Source: Telmatactis stephensoni (taxonomy: Eukaryota; Cnidaria; Anthozoa; Actiniaria; Isophelliidae). Taken from it: DNA of 64,000 bases. A program made the translations under genes and the position numbers. Positions 38,401 through 45,655 of the stretch are shown one piece after another. The stretch is taken from NCBI GenBank assembly GCA_029948255.1, contig JALIZF010001579.1, forward strand, positions 310,001 through 374,000. The letters are read 5' to 3'. Every line of letters starts with the position of its first letter. Position 1 is the first letter of the stretch. The notes beneath the pieces are model-generated. The model was not told the DNA's origin. It ran no database searches and saw only the letters and a program-made list of their open reading frames with translations.

Positions 38401-39954
38401 TTCAATTCAGGAATGCTGAAAGGTCAAAATCTCTATCGTAGAGTTTTACGCAAATACAAATGTTCTAGAGACAACAGCGTCTCGTCAAAAGCTCCCAATA
38501 TAGTTAATAGTTCGCAACTCGTACAAATCCATTAATTCATTTAAAGAATTAAACATGTCAACGATAAGTGTACATTTCAAATGTTATGGACACAATTGTG
38601 TTAATTTCACGGTCGAAAACCGCAAACCGCGAACTAGGTCAAAAAGGCGCAACTCTGGCGATCAAGTCTTCCTAGTGACGCAAATCCATATAGTTCAACA
38701 CATAATACAATTATAGGCTCGTTGTTATGGTCTTCAATACAGTGCCAAATAATGGTAGATTTATTAGGATTATTGTAAGGGATTTGGTGCTTTAGATTGA
38801 AATTTCTGGACGACGTTCTAGCTGAATAAACCTAATTGATTTCTCCGCTTTACATATCAAAACATAAACAACCGCATCAAACGCAAAGAAGGAAATGCTA
38901 TGGCTTTCTCTAGACAAACAACATCTCAAACAAGTTTCTTTTTGAAATTGTTTTTATAAAAAGAAAACACTTCTTTCGACGAAAGAAGCTTTACGTTAGC
39001 CATGCACCAAGTATAATTGTGATGTCTGGTTGGATTGTTGACACACAGTTTTACAGAGAAAATTCCACCGATTTCTATCTGTCACATACCGGCAGATTGT
39101 AGAAATTACTTGGACATAATGCTAATAGTGTGATACAGATTCTGATATAAATGACAGAACAAATTTTCTACTCCAGCAGCTGTAATTTATCGGTCCTTGA
39201 ACACATTAATTTTTCTTATAAACACAGACTGGAACATGTTAAATATTTGGGTTGTATTAGGGTACTATATGTAATTTCGCTATCGTTACATCTGCTAAGT
39301 GCTTTGGCTTAATAAGGCCTCAAGAACTGCAAGATGTGTAGTATATTCGCTCTCTAAATACTACATCCAGATAGTAAGCTTGCTAACACTAGCGTCTGTA
39401 AGACTTCAAACAAACCACTTAACTCGCGCGTTTCATCTCTATTCACTGCATAAATAAGCAGTTCAATTGGAGGATTTTAAAGCAGATAAAATCCTCCAAA
39501 TAACTACTGGAATCCTAAGACAAGTCAAAGACAACAGGAATAGTCTAAATCTACAGCACAGAAATATTCTGCAAGCTAAAATTTTGCGCATCACATAGAA
39601 GAAATCCACAAATTTCAAACAAAACTCTAGCTTGCATAGGACAAATAAATATAATACTTGTGGTATGTATCCCAATGTGGTACACGGCAAAAAAGCGAGT
39701 ATAGAGTAAGCATTCTAAGTATTTGACTAATATCAGTATCTACTTACCAATCTTAGGTTGCCATCGGGAAGAATGGTTCGTACAATAAAGGTGTTCGTAG
39801 GTTCATCGTCCATTCGAAGGATGTTAAGTACTCCTAGTAGAGTTTTATCTGCCATGGAGCCAGTTCGATTCAATAACGGTAACCCACCAGAGAATGAACG
39901 TTTTCGGACCTTTTCTCCTCCAAATGGTTTCGTGTTTGGAGCTGCAGCGGCCAT
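3686..39954 (-). CDS. ARHGAP20: ARHGAP20-like Rho regulator with RBD-DH-PH-RA-RhoGAP layout, 24 coding exons
   Basis: Exons in transcript order: 39954-39748, 34325-34118, 33959-33857, 32357-32270, 31525-31480, 30724-30649, 29906-29804, 26949-26839, 25419-25375, 20994-20923, 13480-13386, 12405-12297, 12211-12147, 11377-11231, 10437-10396, 10080-9987, 9822-9745, 9403-9334, 9043-8861, 7771-7642, 7560-7391, 6627-6572, 6426-6317, 5729-3686. Every junction is GT/AG, nearly all donors are GTAAGT-like, and lengths sum to 4,452 nt (1,483 aa plus stop). From exon 11 on the order and wording follow human ARHGAP20 as I remember it: RRRSAPS, QERHLFL, SFVIGWPT, YHLWVLSGKE, CQFIL, IINWA, GIFR, NLAVCVAP. The family's GAP domain stimulates GTP hydrolysis by Rho GTPases, with Ras/Rap input through the RA domain. 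Residues 1-353 add an RBD and a DH domain that I do not know from vertebrate ARHGAP20. The start is the only ATG in a good context (G at -3, G at +4); the frame is closed within the upstream UTR exon. No RNA evidence is available. Confidence 0.88.
7642..10080 (-). CDS. ARHGAP20: Coding exons 16-20: Ras-association domain and linker to the GAP domain
   Basis: Exons 10080-9987, 9822-9745, 9403-9334, 9043-8861 and 7771-7642 encode residues 507-691. The RA domain reads AVSLKVYNRDMES, SKSFTVTNTDNAS, VVKMSLEQFQIQ, EYHLWVLSGKENCAYPLLG, then GHEFPFAIKMNHIREG. These segments line up one for one with ARHGAP20 (SKTITVMNSDTA, RDYQLWVNSGKE, GHEYPYGIKMSHLR). A linker follows with TQCQFILTKSR and KKSPIINWAMHKK, both also conserved in that family. 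In vertebrates this RA domain is reported to bind Rap1. Exon 20 lies beside a local 200 bp duplication that repeats its acceptor region. Confidence 0.92.
7765..8180. repeat. Two tandem copies of a 200 bp segment starting at the exon 20 acceptor
   Basis: GGTATCCTGTGGTAAGAGTA, ATGCGATGAAGGAAGACTAT and GACTGAGGAAGAAGGATGAG occur in both copies (7769-7968 and 7975-8180). The first copy starts in the acceptor of coding exon 20 (TATAAAAATATAGAAGAA); the second repeats it (CTATAAAAAATAGAAGAAC). Confidence 0.8.
9427..9705. mobile_element. Two half copies of the TGACGTCA foldback element
   Basis: GTCTATACTCTAATAGATGC with ACAGATGACGTCAAAA at 9445-9480 and GTCTGTACTCTAATAGATGC with ATGACGTCAAAATGTGG at 9639-9677, both in the same orientation, in the intron between coding exons 17 and 18. 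Confidence 0.6.
10121..10285. repeat. (GGCGGGCA)n, about 20 copies
   Basis: An 8 bp G-rich repeat begins 41 bp upstream (in transcript sense) of coding exon 16. Long open frames through it on both strands are products of the repeat. Confidence 0.95.
10396..13480 (-). CDS. ARHGAP20: Coding exons 11-15: RRRSAPS motif and PH domain
   Basis: Exon 11 (13480-13386) holds RRRSAPS at residues 361-367, a basic phosphosite of the kind bound by 14-3-3, which I also remember in human ARHGAP20. Exons 12-15 form the PH domain (about 405-507): a first strand around RHYVQEGCAQ, QERHLFLLSDLLFIAKAK, then KHRIRVGELWLSTCVDD, SFVIGWPTTNCVFTF and the C-terminal helix TTEERDSWYSALNKYI with its conserved tryptophan. 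PH domains bind phosphoinositides or act with a preceding DH domain. The exon 12 donor is the GTACGT at 12291-12296: it restores the exact spacing seen in ARHGAP20. The nearer GTGACT would shift the frame. Confidence 0.9.
10662..10840. repeat. Inverted repeat with 57 bp perfect arms
   Basis: ATGTCTCTGTACTGTGATAT at 10677 is matched by its complement ending at 10822; weaker pairing continues to ATATAAAACG / CGTTTTATAT. The right arm has a diverged third copy at 10937-11015. Confidence 0.75.
11916..12141. mobile_element. MITE of the TTTCGTATGA family, copy 1
   Basis: Left end TTTGTATGAGTGGGAAAC, right end GTCATACGAAATCTGCTCTA. The inside is built of short GC-rich words (CCGTACCG, CCGTAACCGT, CGTGCCGTACGG) around AAAAACATT. 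It appears to hold an internal duplication. Confidence 0.65.
12600..12840. repeat. Inverted-repeat element
   Basis: GTAGCCTACAACGCTGTTTTCCTT pairs with the AAGGAAAACAGTGTTGTAGGCTAC at 12801-12824 (written here as two 24-mers split by one mismatch), and TTTTTCATTTATGTAGCATAA pairs with its complement at the centre. Confidence 0.6.
13695..13765 (-). mobile_element. tRNA-like fragment
   Basis: The minus strand reads TGATAGAGCACTGG then GGTTTGAGTCCC, box A and box B at tRNA spacing, but with no good acceptor stem. Probably a SINE head or tRNA pseudogene. Confidence 0.4.
14187..14480. repeat. (ACAA)n, (CAGA)n and (CAA)n runs
   Basis: AAACAAACAAACAAAC at 14187, CAGACAGACAGACAGA at 14221 and CAACAACAACAACAAC at 14430. 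Confidence 0.9.
15880..16011. repeat. (CAAAAC)n then (AACAC)n
   Basis: Simple repeat: AACCAAAACC units change into AACACAACAC units. No gene. Confidence 0.9.
16697..16793. repeat. (GACA)n / (GGCA)n runs
   Basis: AGACAGACAGACAGACAAAC, then GGCAGGCAGGCAGACAGACA. Lies just outside the LINE 3' end. Confidence 0.9.
16905..18985 (-). mobile_element. 5'-truncated CR1/L2-type LINE with open reverse transcriptase frame
   Basis: The minus strand carries about 660 codons without a stop. Visible in order: the basic pre-RT segment RRNLERRWRRSRLTIDWQMY, the FQSAYKCLHSCETALVRVQ thumb-side motif, LLLLDLSAAFDTVDH, CGVPQGSVLGPVLYLLY, the catalytic FHLYADDTQLYI, then the C-terminal LHWLPVADRIKFKILLITYK typical of this clade. 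The endonuclease domain is missing, so the copy is 5' truncated. The 3' end is a (TAA)n tract at 16906-16931 after a TATAAAGCGC segment. It sits in the intron between coding exons 10 and 11 of the ARHGAP20-like gene, same orientation. The exact 5' border is uncertain. Confidence 0.9.
19420..19905. repeat. Three tandem units of about 165-175 bp
   Basis: Each unit has TGTAATC(C/T)ATT, AAATC(C/T)ATTTGGGAGTT, a CCAGC(C/T)GTC and CCCTAACGG pair that is itself inverted, and GACTGAGCCTAT. They are diverged from each other. Confidence 0.7.
20645..20870. repeat. Palindrome-rich element
   Basis: ACTAGGATCATCCTAGCAGG occurs directly and inverted (TAGGATGATCCTAGTA, AAGATCATCCTAGCAGGCGA), and TGCATTCTGTTTA pairs with TAAACAGAATGCA. 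A rearranged MITE is likely. Confidence 0.55.
20923..33959 (-). CDS. ARHGAP20: Coding exons 3-10: Dbl-homology (RhoGEF) domain and DH-PH linker
   Basis: Eight small exons encode about residues 140-353. Conserved region 1 reads CVKELQHEEEAFFNDL with the usual glutamate and the following YSEPLK. Then come ILFEPLETICNLN, the middle helices SWDTAKTLIGRIF and RDYDADFQSFVNLQRG, the last long helix LLLRPIHHVIDYDRILSNLL with KTPPDHPDRED, and the linker VQDKFPHDNLCITEG that leads into PH domains in DH-PH proteins. DH domains load Rho GTPases with GTP. The usual PVQRI motif is replaced by PIHHVI, so activity is uncertain. It looks more Sos-like than Tiam-like to me. Exons 8, 9 and 10 are all phase 0. 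Confidence 0.82.
22800..23035. repeat. Repeat related to 31740-32170
   Basis: Contains CACTGCACAGTTGCAC, GCGCGCAACATGGCAGGGGT, GGACACAAGGCG and GCGCGCAACGTTGCAGAATA. Confidence 0.5.
23470..24470. repeat. Satellite of 116-125 bp units, about eight copies
   Basis: Each unit contains GGTTGGGCTACCTGTG (23566, 23682, 23799, 23891, 24018, 24142 and on), AAGTATCCAATAAGGCTGAA, ATAAATATACAACAGATGAC and GAAAGCTGAG. Units 5 to 7 are nearly identical. Confidence 0.85.
24637..24745. mobile_element. Palindromic MITE 'GGGCCCGGTTGTTCGAA', copy 2
   Basis: GGGCCCGGTTGTTCAAA ... TTTCGAACAACCGGGCCC with GATTAGCGTTAACCCAGGAT and its complement inside, 109 bp. Confidence 0.75.
25526..25666. mobile_element. MITE of the TTTCGTATGA family, copy 2
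   Basis: GATTTCGTATGAGTTTGAAA ... CAGTCATACGAAATCTACTCT, with CCGTAACCGT words and AAAAACATTCGAAATTCC inside. Confidence 0.65.
26046..26292. mobile_element. MITE 'AGCAAGTGATAACAT', copy 1
   Basis: Ends AGCAAGTGATAACAT and ATGTTATCACTTGCT. The 240 bp interior (GCGCATGTCTCCAACTTC, CTTTATGAGAGAGG) is about 85-90% identical by eye to 55422-55664. Confidence 0.75.
26480..26815. repeat. Direct duplication of about 190 bp
   Basis: ATCAAGA(A/G)AAC, GGGGTAGGG(G/A)TAGGGAAACG, GTGCTGCCAA, AAGATGTGATTT and CACGTCCAAAAGGGA recur in the same order. Confidence 0.65.
28048..28290 (-). CDS. Candidate alternative first exon inside the DH intron
   Basis: An ATG-started frame of 81 codons (MNCNSDWPETVISS at the start, very basic KFKKSRRWSRRIFRSRRR near the end) is followed directly by a GTAAGA donor. 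It ends in phase 0 and sits in the intron between coding exons 7 and 8, whose junction is also phase 0. Splicing to exon 8 would give a short isoform lacking the RBD and most of the DH domain, closer to vertebrate ARHGAP20. A chance open frame is the alternative. I see no conserved motif, and the phase match alone has a one-in-three chance. Confidence 0.25.
29270..29796. repeat. Poly-C tract and long purine-rich stretch
   Basis: CCCCTCCCCCTCC then 17 C at 29280-29296, and from 29450 a purine-rich plus strand (GGGAGAGGAGG-type words). It ends a few bases before the donor of coding exon 7. Confidence 0.8.
30216..30324. mobile_element. Palindromic MITE 'GGGCCCGGTTGTTCGAA', copy 3
   Basis: GGGCCCGGTTGGTCGAAAG ... 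CTTCGAACAACTGGGCCC, 109 bp, with GATTAGCGTTAACCCAGGAT inside. Confidence 0.75.
30849..30955. mobile_element. Small MITE with G-rich/C-rich halves
   Basis: AGCCTGTGAACAGGCTAAG at the left and AGGCTGTTTACAGGTTAG at the right enclose GAGGGGAGGGGAGGGGAGGG and CTCCCCTCCCCCTCCCCTG. Confidence 0.55.
31090..31456. mobile_element. Cluster of three TTTCGTATGA MITEs
   Basis: Terminal motifs occur at 31094, 31186, 31310 and 31437 in alternating orientation (TTTCGTATGACTGTGAAAA, TTTCGTATGAGTGTGAAAA, CACACTCATACGAAATCTGC, CCCACTCATATGAAAA). The cores are rich in GCACGGTCACGG. Confidence 0.6.
31740..32170. repeat. Diverged repeats with GCGCAACGTTGC and GGGGTGGACACAC
   Basis: Three units about 165 bp apart carry GCTTTTGCAGTGTTGCGCG or similar, GTAGAA..AGATCTT, ACCTGC(A/T)GGGGTGGACACA and TTCTCGTGTTCTGATTAATT. 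A further copy in inverse arrangement lies at 22800-23035. Confidence 0.65.
32430..32725. mobile_element. Foldback element with TGACGTCA in its arms, copy 2
   Basis: Same organisation as 2605-2941: TTGGTATATTACGCGCGCTC, then GTCTGTACTCTAATAGATGC and its inverted partner ending ACAGACGCACGCGGAAAAAT. One arm has TGACGTCA, the other a mutated form. Half copies are at 9430-9500 and 9625-9705. Confidence 0.65.
32885..32990. mobile_element. Hairpin MITE related to 51680-51902
   Basis: TGGCGGTCTGCGGTTTTTGG and CCAAAAACCGCAGACCGCCA are perfect complements about 36 nt apart, with GTCTGCGTTGC and ATGCAGGCTAG outside. Confidence 0.7.
33331..33476. mobile_element. MITE of the TTTCGTATGA family, full copy
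   Basis: Best-preserved ends: TAGAGTAGATTTCGTATGA and TCATACGATATCTGCTCTA, with TA at both outer borders, as expected for a TA-targeting (Tc1/mariner-like) element. The core carries ACGGCACGG and CACGGCACCG words. Confidence 0.7.
33606..33746. mobile_element. MITE of the TTTCGTATGA family, further copy
   Basis: TTTTCGTATGAGTGGGAAAC ... CAGTCATACGAAATCTGCTCTA, core with CCGTAACCATGCC, 130 bp after the previous copy. Confidence 0.65.
34118..39954 (-). CDS. ARHGAP20: Coding exons 1-2: N-terminal Raf-like Ras-binding domain (RBD)
   Basis: Exon 1 (39954-39748) starts MAAAAPNTKPFGG, has a basic/serine patch (KVRKRSFSGG) and ends in the strand TFIVRTILPDGNLRL. Exon 2 (34325-34118) continues VSADRNMTIRDLVSGIVQEF and carries the rest of a ubiquitin-like fold, roughly residues 54-125. 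The PDG turn, the T-I-R-D-L helix start and the closing acidic strand (EYSEIAIED) resemble the RBD of Raf, RGS12 and Tiam. Inferred role: binding a GTP-loaded Ras-family protein. The two exons are 5.4 kb apart. The assignment rests on pattern only, so a RA-type ubiquitin fold of another subfamily is possible. Confidence 0.7.
34326..39747. other. Intron 1 of the ARHGAP20-like coding region
   Basis: 5.4 kb of AT-rich intron. It holds (AACAAA)n at 34869-34930 with a T/G-rich partner at 34700-34820, the 35592-35663 hairpin, and poly-G at 36383-36396. I saw no coding exon or recognisable transposon between about 36.4 and 39.7 kb. Confidence 0.6.
35592..35663. repeat. 72 bp hairpin, 29 bp perfect arms
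   Basis: TAGCCTCCTATGCAGCCGCT and its exact complement AGCGGCTGCATAGGAGGCTA, loop CACGCGACGCGTAT. A miniature transposon remnant is likely. Confidence 0.75.
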
Positions 39955-39969
39955 ATCAAGCGTGCGAGC

Positions 39970-41455
39970 TACGGAATACAAAATGGTTCAGGAAAATAGT
40001 CCTGTTTAAGCCTCATCCTTGCATTGCCACTCAAGGCTACAGCTAAAGCTCTAATATGTTTTAGAAGTCAGCTCCATACTGAATTTTAGGGAAGCATTTG
40101 CAAGCTTGTGAATAATATTTTGATGAGAAGTCGGTCATTTGAGACTAGGTCTATTCGAGGCGTAAAGAATTCCAGAGGTGAATGGTAAAATCTGATTGGT
40201 TAACCATTTCAACAGTGAAACACTAATATTCATTACTGCTTAGGTATGCCAGCTATTTGATCTAGCTCTCAGTGATATGAAATTCCATTTCTGTCAAACT
40301 GTCCTTTCATTTTTAACCAAAGTTTTTGATTTAATTGTCTTAAGACATCTTTTAGATTCTGGACTTCATTCCTAAGCGTACAAAAATGTGAAAAAATAAA
40401 ATTATCAAAATTCCATTTGTTTCTCAGTGAGTTTGAATATTTTGATACTTTCCGGAAAAAAGCTGCCTCTGATACTTATAAATCAGGTCAATTCCGGAAT
40501 TATTCACCCTCTAGGTATCTAAATATGTATTTTTTGGACTGCTGTAGAAGTGCTTTAAATAAAACGTAGCTGTTGATCACCTTTTCACTTACAGACTGAC
40601 CCAATCTATTCATATAAGGTGATGGCACTTGTTGACAGGGTTTTCCTAGCATAAGTACAACTGTAACGAACACTATTTCACGTTACAAACTCGAGAACTC
40701 GACAGCAATTTCCCCTTATTTGACATTCTGGACATTCCACCTAGTATCCCTGGTCCAGCCACCGGTGCGTACAGACAGACATTTCAATTTAATTGATCAA
40801 AAGATAAGAAAGGAAATGCTTTGCTAAAATTCCATTCCTGTTTAAAAGCCTTCTAGGTTTTTGCCAACCATACAAAAGTTTAATGGCCATTTTATTCGAC
40901 CAAGTATGACAATAATGTAGCAAGTGGTTAGTGGACACTGGCACTGTAGCGACTTGGGTGTTGGCAGGAAGAACACGCCTTCTATAGTGTTGTTAACTTG
41001 TGAAATTGTTCCAGAAGTTTTTGGGAAAATGTTACGGAAATGTTTTATACGGGTTCAATATGTTACTGCAAGATTTTGGTAAGACATTTGAATTTTGGTA
41101 TAAAACATCAAAATGGCTAGCAATCATGGCGTCTCGTTGTTGCCATGGTAACACGTTGCAGCGAGACAAGAAAAGAATTTAGATTCTATGAAAAATATGG
41201 GTAAATATCGTAACCATAGTATCTTATCAAAAACGTCAAATGAAGAGTCGAGCTAAGATTAATGAGACAAAGTAATTGTTCCTTTATATTCGTATTTGTA
41301 GCCGGGCTCATGTTTTAAAAACTATAACGACTTTCAAATATGTAATGATAAATCATTCCGGTTTGGCATTAGATTCGTCATTTATCATTTGTTCGTTCGT
41401 ATGTGGTTCATTCTGACATCGGTCAGTCAATCTGCCAGTCAATTAATTAGTCCGT
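39970..41455. other. Upstream of the first coding exon
   Basis: No exon, promoter motif or repeat that I can support up to the start of the minisatellite. Confidence 0.5.
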
Positions 41456-44062
41456 TTGACAAAGGTACCCCTTTCATGTACCTCCAGCGTGAAAAAGGTA
41501 CCCCTTTCATGTACCTCCAGCAGGGAAAAGATACCCCTTTCATGTACCTCCAGCGTGAAAAAGGTACCCCTTTCATGTACCTCCAGCGTGAAAAAGGTAC
41601 CCCTTTCATATACCTCCAGCGTGAAAAAGGTACCCCTTTCATGTACCTCCAGCGTGAAAAAGGTACCCCTTTCATATACCTCCAGCGTGAAAAAGGTACC
41701 CCTTTCATGTACCTCCAGCGTGAAAAAGATACCCCTTTCATGTACCTCCAGCGTGAAAAAGGTACCCCTTTCATGTACCTCCAGCAGGGAAAAGATACCC
41801 CTTTCATGTACCTCCAGCGTGAAATAGGTACCCCTTTCATGTACCCCCAGCGTGAAAAAGGTACCCCTTTCATGTACCTCCAGCGTGAAAAAGGTACCCC
41901 TTTCATATACCTCCATGAAAAAGGTACCCCTTTCATGTACCTCCAGCGTGAAAAAGGTACCCCTTTCATGTACCTCCAGCTTGAAAAAGGTACCCCTTTC
42001 ATGTACCTCCAGCGTGAAAAAGGTACCCCTTTCATGTACCTCCAGCTTGACAAAGGTACCGCGCCCTTTCATATACCTCCAGCGTGAAAAAGGTACCCCT
42101 TTCATATACCCCCAGCGTGAAAAAGGTACCCCTTTCATGTACCTCCAGCGTGAAAAAGGTACCCCTTTCATGTACCTCCAGCGTGAAAAAGGTACCCCTT
42201 TCATGTACCTCCAGCGTGAAAAAGGTACCCCTTTCATGTACCTCCAGCGTGAAAAAGGTACCTCTTTCATGTACCTCCAGCGTGAAAAAGGTACGCCTTT
42301 CATGTACCTCCAGCGTGAAAAAGGTACCCCTTTCATATACCTCCAGCGTGAAAAAGGTACCCCTTTCATATACCTCCAGCGTGAAAAAGGTACCCCTTTC
42401 ATATACCTCCAGCGTGAAAAAGGTACCCCTTTCATGTACCTCCAGCGTGAAAAAGGTACCCCTTTCATATACCTCCAGCGTGAAAAAGGTACCCCTTTCA
42501 TGTACCTCCAGCGTGAAAAAGATACCCCTTTCATGTACCTCCAGCGTGAAAAAGGTACCCCTTTCATATACCTCCAGCTTGACAAAGGTACCCCTTTCAT
42601 GTACCTCCAGCGTGAAAAAGGTACCCCTTTCATGTACCTCCAGCGTGAAAAAGGTACCCCTTTCATGTACCTCCAGCTTGACAAAGGTACCGCGCCCTTT
42701 CATATACCTCCAGCGTGAAAAAGGTACCCCTTTCATGTACCTCCAGCTTGACAAAGGTACCGCGCCCTTTCATATACCTCCAGCGTGAAAAAGGTACCCC
42801 TTTCATATACCCCCAGCGTGAAAAAGGTACCCCTTTCATGTACCTCCAGCGTGAAAAAGGTACCCCTTTCATATACCTCCATGAAAAAGGTACCCCTTTC
42901 ATGTACCTCCAGCGTGAAAAAGGTACCCCTTTCATGTACCTCCAGCTTGAAAAAGGTACCCCTTTCATGTACCTCCAGCGTGAAAAAGGTACCCCTTTCA
43001 TGTACCTCCAGCTTGACAAAGGTACCGCGCCCTTTCATATACCTCCAGCTTGACAAAGGTACCCCTTTCATGTACCTCCAGCGTGAAAAAGGTACCCCTT
43101 TCATGTACCTCCAGCGTGAAAAAGGTACCCCTTTCATGTACCTCCAGCTTGACAAAGGTACCGCGCCCTTTCATATACCTCCAGCGTGAAAAAGGTACCC
43201 CTTTCATGTACCTCCAGCTTGACAAAGGTACCGCGCCCTTTCATATACCTCCAGCGTGAAAAAGGTACCCCTTTCATATACCCCCAGCGTGAAAAAGGTA
43301 CCCCTTTCATGTACCTCCAGCGTGAAAAAGGTACCCCTTTCATATACCTCCATGAAAAAGGTACCCCTTTCATGTACCTCCAGCGTGAAAAAGGTACCCC
43401 TTTCATGTACCTCCAGCTTGAAAAAGGTACCCCTTTCATGTACCTCCAGCGTGAAAAAGGTACCCCTTTCATGTACCTCCAGCTTGACAAAGGTACCGCG
43501 CCCTTTCATATACCTCCAGCGTGAAAAAGGTACCCCTTTCATATACCCCCAGCGTGAAAAAGGTACCCCTTTCATGTACCTCCAGCGTGAAAAAGGTACC
43601 CCTTTCATGTACCTCCAGCGTGAAAAAGGTACCCCTTTCATGTACCTCCAGCGTGAAAAAGGTACCCCTTTCATGTACCTCCAGCGTGAAAAAGGTACCC
43701 CTTTCATGTACCTCCAGCGTGAAAAAGGTACGCCTTTCATGTACCTCCAGCGTGAAAAAGGTACCCCTTTCATGTACCTCCAGCGTGAAAAAGGTACCCC
43801 TTTCATGTACCTCCAGCGTGAAAAAGGTACCCCTTTCATGTACCTCCAGCGTGAAAAAGGTACCCCTTTCATGTACCTCCAGCGTGAAAAAGGTACCCCT
43901 TTCATGTACCTCCAGCGTGAAAAAGTTACCCCTTTCATGTACCTCCAGCGTGAAAAAGGTACCCCTTTCATGTACCTCCAGCGTGAAAAAGGTACGCCTT
44001 TCATGTACCTCCAGCGTGAAAAAGGTACCCTTTTCATATACCTCCAGGGCAAAATGGTACAT
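41456..44062. repeat. 33 bp minisatellite, about 79 copies
   Basis: The unit carries GGTACCCCTTTCATGTACC then TCCAGCGTGAAAA. Each unit contains AGGTAC and GTACCT 9 nt apart, a 6 bp hairpin stem. Variants include CTTGACAAAGGTACCGCGCCC, a shortened CTCCATGAAAAAGG and CAGCAGGGAAAAGAT. A block of about 335 bp (42692-43026) recurs at 43163-43497, an offset of 471 bp. The unit is a multiple of three and stop-free in several frames, which explains the long repetitive frames on both strands; they are not genes. Confidence 0.95.
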
Positions 44063-44593
44063 AGTGAATTATAAGTCAGTAAGCCCCCGGGGCATACGTA
44101 TGGAAAGATGACATTATGAGTCATTTCCAAAAGAATTCTCAAAACTGACAGAAAATGTTTACTTTTAGTCAGAAACAGACAGGTTACAACTCGTAGTAGA
44201 CCAGTGTAATCCTGACAAAAATGTCTCGTTGTATATTTGCGTGTTTTGTTTGTTAAGCAAATATCAGTATTTTGATGGAATGTTTTACTATAAAGCTTAG
44301 AATACCTTAGTGTTTCAAAACTAAACAAACTACGTAGTCAAATGACTTGAAAATAACTTATCATATATAAGGGTCCCTTAAGGTTGCCCTGTCTGTTGAT
44401 TTAATGTCTGTTAGGTATCTGTTAAAGAATGCACAATGGCTCAAAAGTTGGTTGAGGGTTTTTGGAACTTCCTTGCTGGGAGCTCTTTGTAAGATAATCA
44501 CGTGACTAATCAATAGATTACAGACAATTCGATTACCGTCGTTCCCTTAATTTCCCTCATTTGTTATTCTCGTGATAGATTTTTTGTATATTC

Positions 44594-44655
44594 GTTCATT
44601 CATTCATTCATTCATTCATTCATTCATTCATTCATTCATTCATCCATCCATCCAT
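44594..44655. repeat. (ATTC)n then (ATCC)n
   Basis: Tetramer run TTCATTCATTCATTC, ending CATCCATCCATCCATT. Confidence 0.92.
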
Positions 44656-44994
44656 TTATCGAAAACTTTTTAAAGTTGGAACAAAGGTAATTTTTGAGTG
44701 GCAAAAGAAACCAAGAAAATTAAGGACGCACTTTTGTGGTTCAACTCCACTGTTCAATTTTTTGAAGTAATTTTGAACGGCACGATAGACGGAGCCTTAC
44801 CAAGTTGCGAGAAAACCATTGAAAAGTTAATGCCATATTATTTTATCACGTTGTTCTTCGGTGGCAGCCAGGCTTTAGATCTAGACTTAACATCACCGTA
44901 CATATTTAAGTATATGTCGTTAACAGATTTAAAAAGTAAAGGCTGTATATGATACAGACCATTTTCAGCGAAACATCATTGCGTTAAAGGCTGG

Positions 44995-45180
44995 AGTAAG
45001 GCATTTTGGCATCCTTGGCCGAGAAACACGTGGCATCAACAATGTCGTGTCAGTTTTTGCATTGCGCTCGTTCAAAAACCTGGGCCATGCTGCAAGAAAC
45101 ACGTGGCAGCAACAATGCCGTGTCAGTTTTTGCATCGCGCTCGTTCAAAAACCTGCAACATGTTGCACAGCAATTCTGCG
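44995..45180. repeat. Tandem duplication of about 87 bp
   Basis: GAGAAACACGTGGCATCAAC / AAGAAACACGTGGCAGCAAC, GTGTCAGTTTTTGCATTGCG and CTCGTTCAAAAACCTG occur twice in order. Confidence 0.7.
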
Positions 45181-45380
45181 CTTCAAATCCTAGCCGTGTG
45201 TCATGTTATACAACGTCACAATTATATTTTGTCAATTAACAGTGTTGCACTAAACGGCAATGTAGTCTAGTAGTGGTATAAGGTAATAATCAGACGCTTA
45301 GGGTACCGGTTCGAAGGTCCGAACGACTCATTTCCCTTCCCTTACTCCCACAGAAAATAGCCGTTTAGCTTAGGCTATAC

Positions 45381-45525
45381 TAGAGTGCTTACAATATATC
45401 CGTGAAAAACTTTGTAAGAAATTGCACTAATTTGCTCTAATGAAACAATAGAAAACAAAGGATTTTGCGCTATTTAGTTCAATTTAGTTTGCTAACTTTT
45501 TCACGGATATATTGTAAGCACTCTA
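45381..45525. mobile_element. 145 bp MITE with perfect 29 bp terminal repeats
   Basis: TAGAGTGCTTACAATATATC ... GATATATTGTAAGCACTCTA, perfect over about 29 bp, TA at both ends. Fits a non-autonomous TA-targeting transposon. Confidence 0.8.
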
Positions 45526-45655
45526 TCATTTTCAGTTAAGAAGCTATTGTCACATTGTCAACTATTGTTGCATTTCTCTCTAAATGAACCTTTGGTGAAT
45601 GCTGCTGACTTATGGTTTGTCAAAATCCGACATTCAGCTATTTATTTTAACGATT

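Noticed and set aside
41456..44062. CRISPR-like array
   Set aside because: Units abut with no spacers, and the DNA is eukaryotic.
41389..44328. Long repetitive open frames on both strands (GTPFMYLQREK-type and VHERGTFFTLE-type)
   Set aside because: They are translations of a 33 bp minisatellite that is stop-free in several frames on both strands. No unique coding sequence is attached.
44698..44952. 84-codon plus-strand frame beginning at GTG
   Set aside because: Some protein-like character, but no ATG, no splice context and no known motif; length is within chance.
45257..45330. Plus-strand tRNA-like stretch (TAGTCTAGTAGTGG, GGTTCGAAGGTCC)
   Set aside because: Box B is imperfect and no cloverleaf forms; too weak to list.
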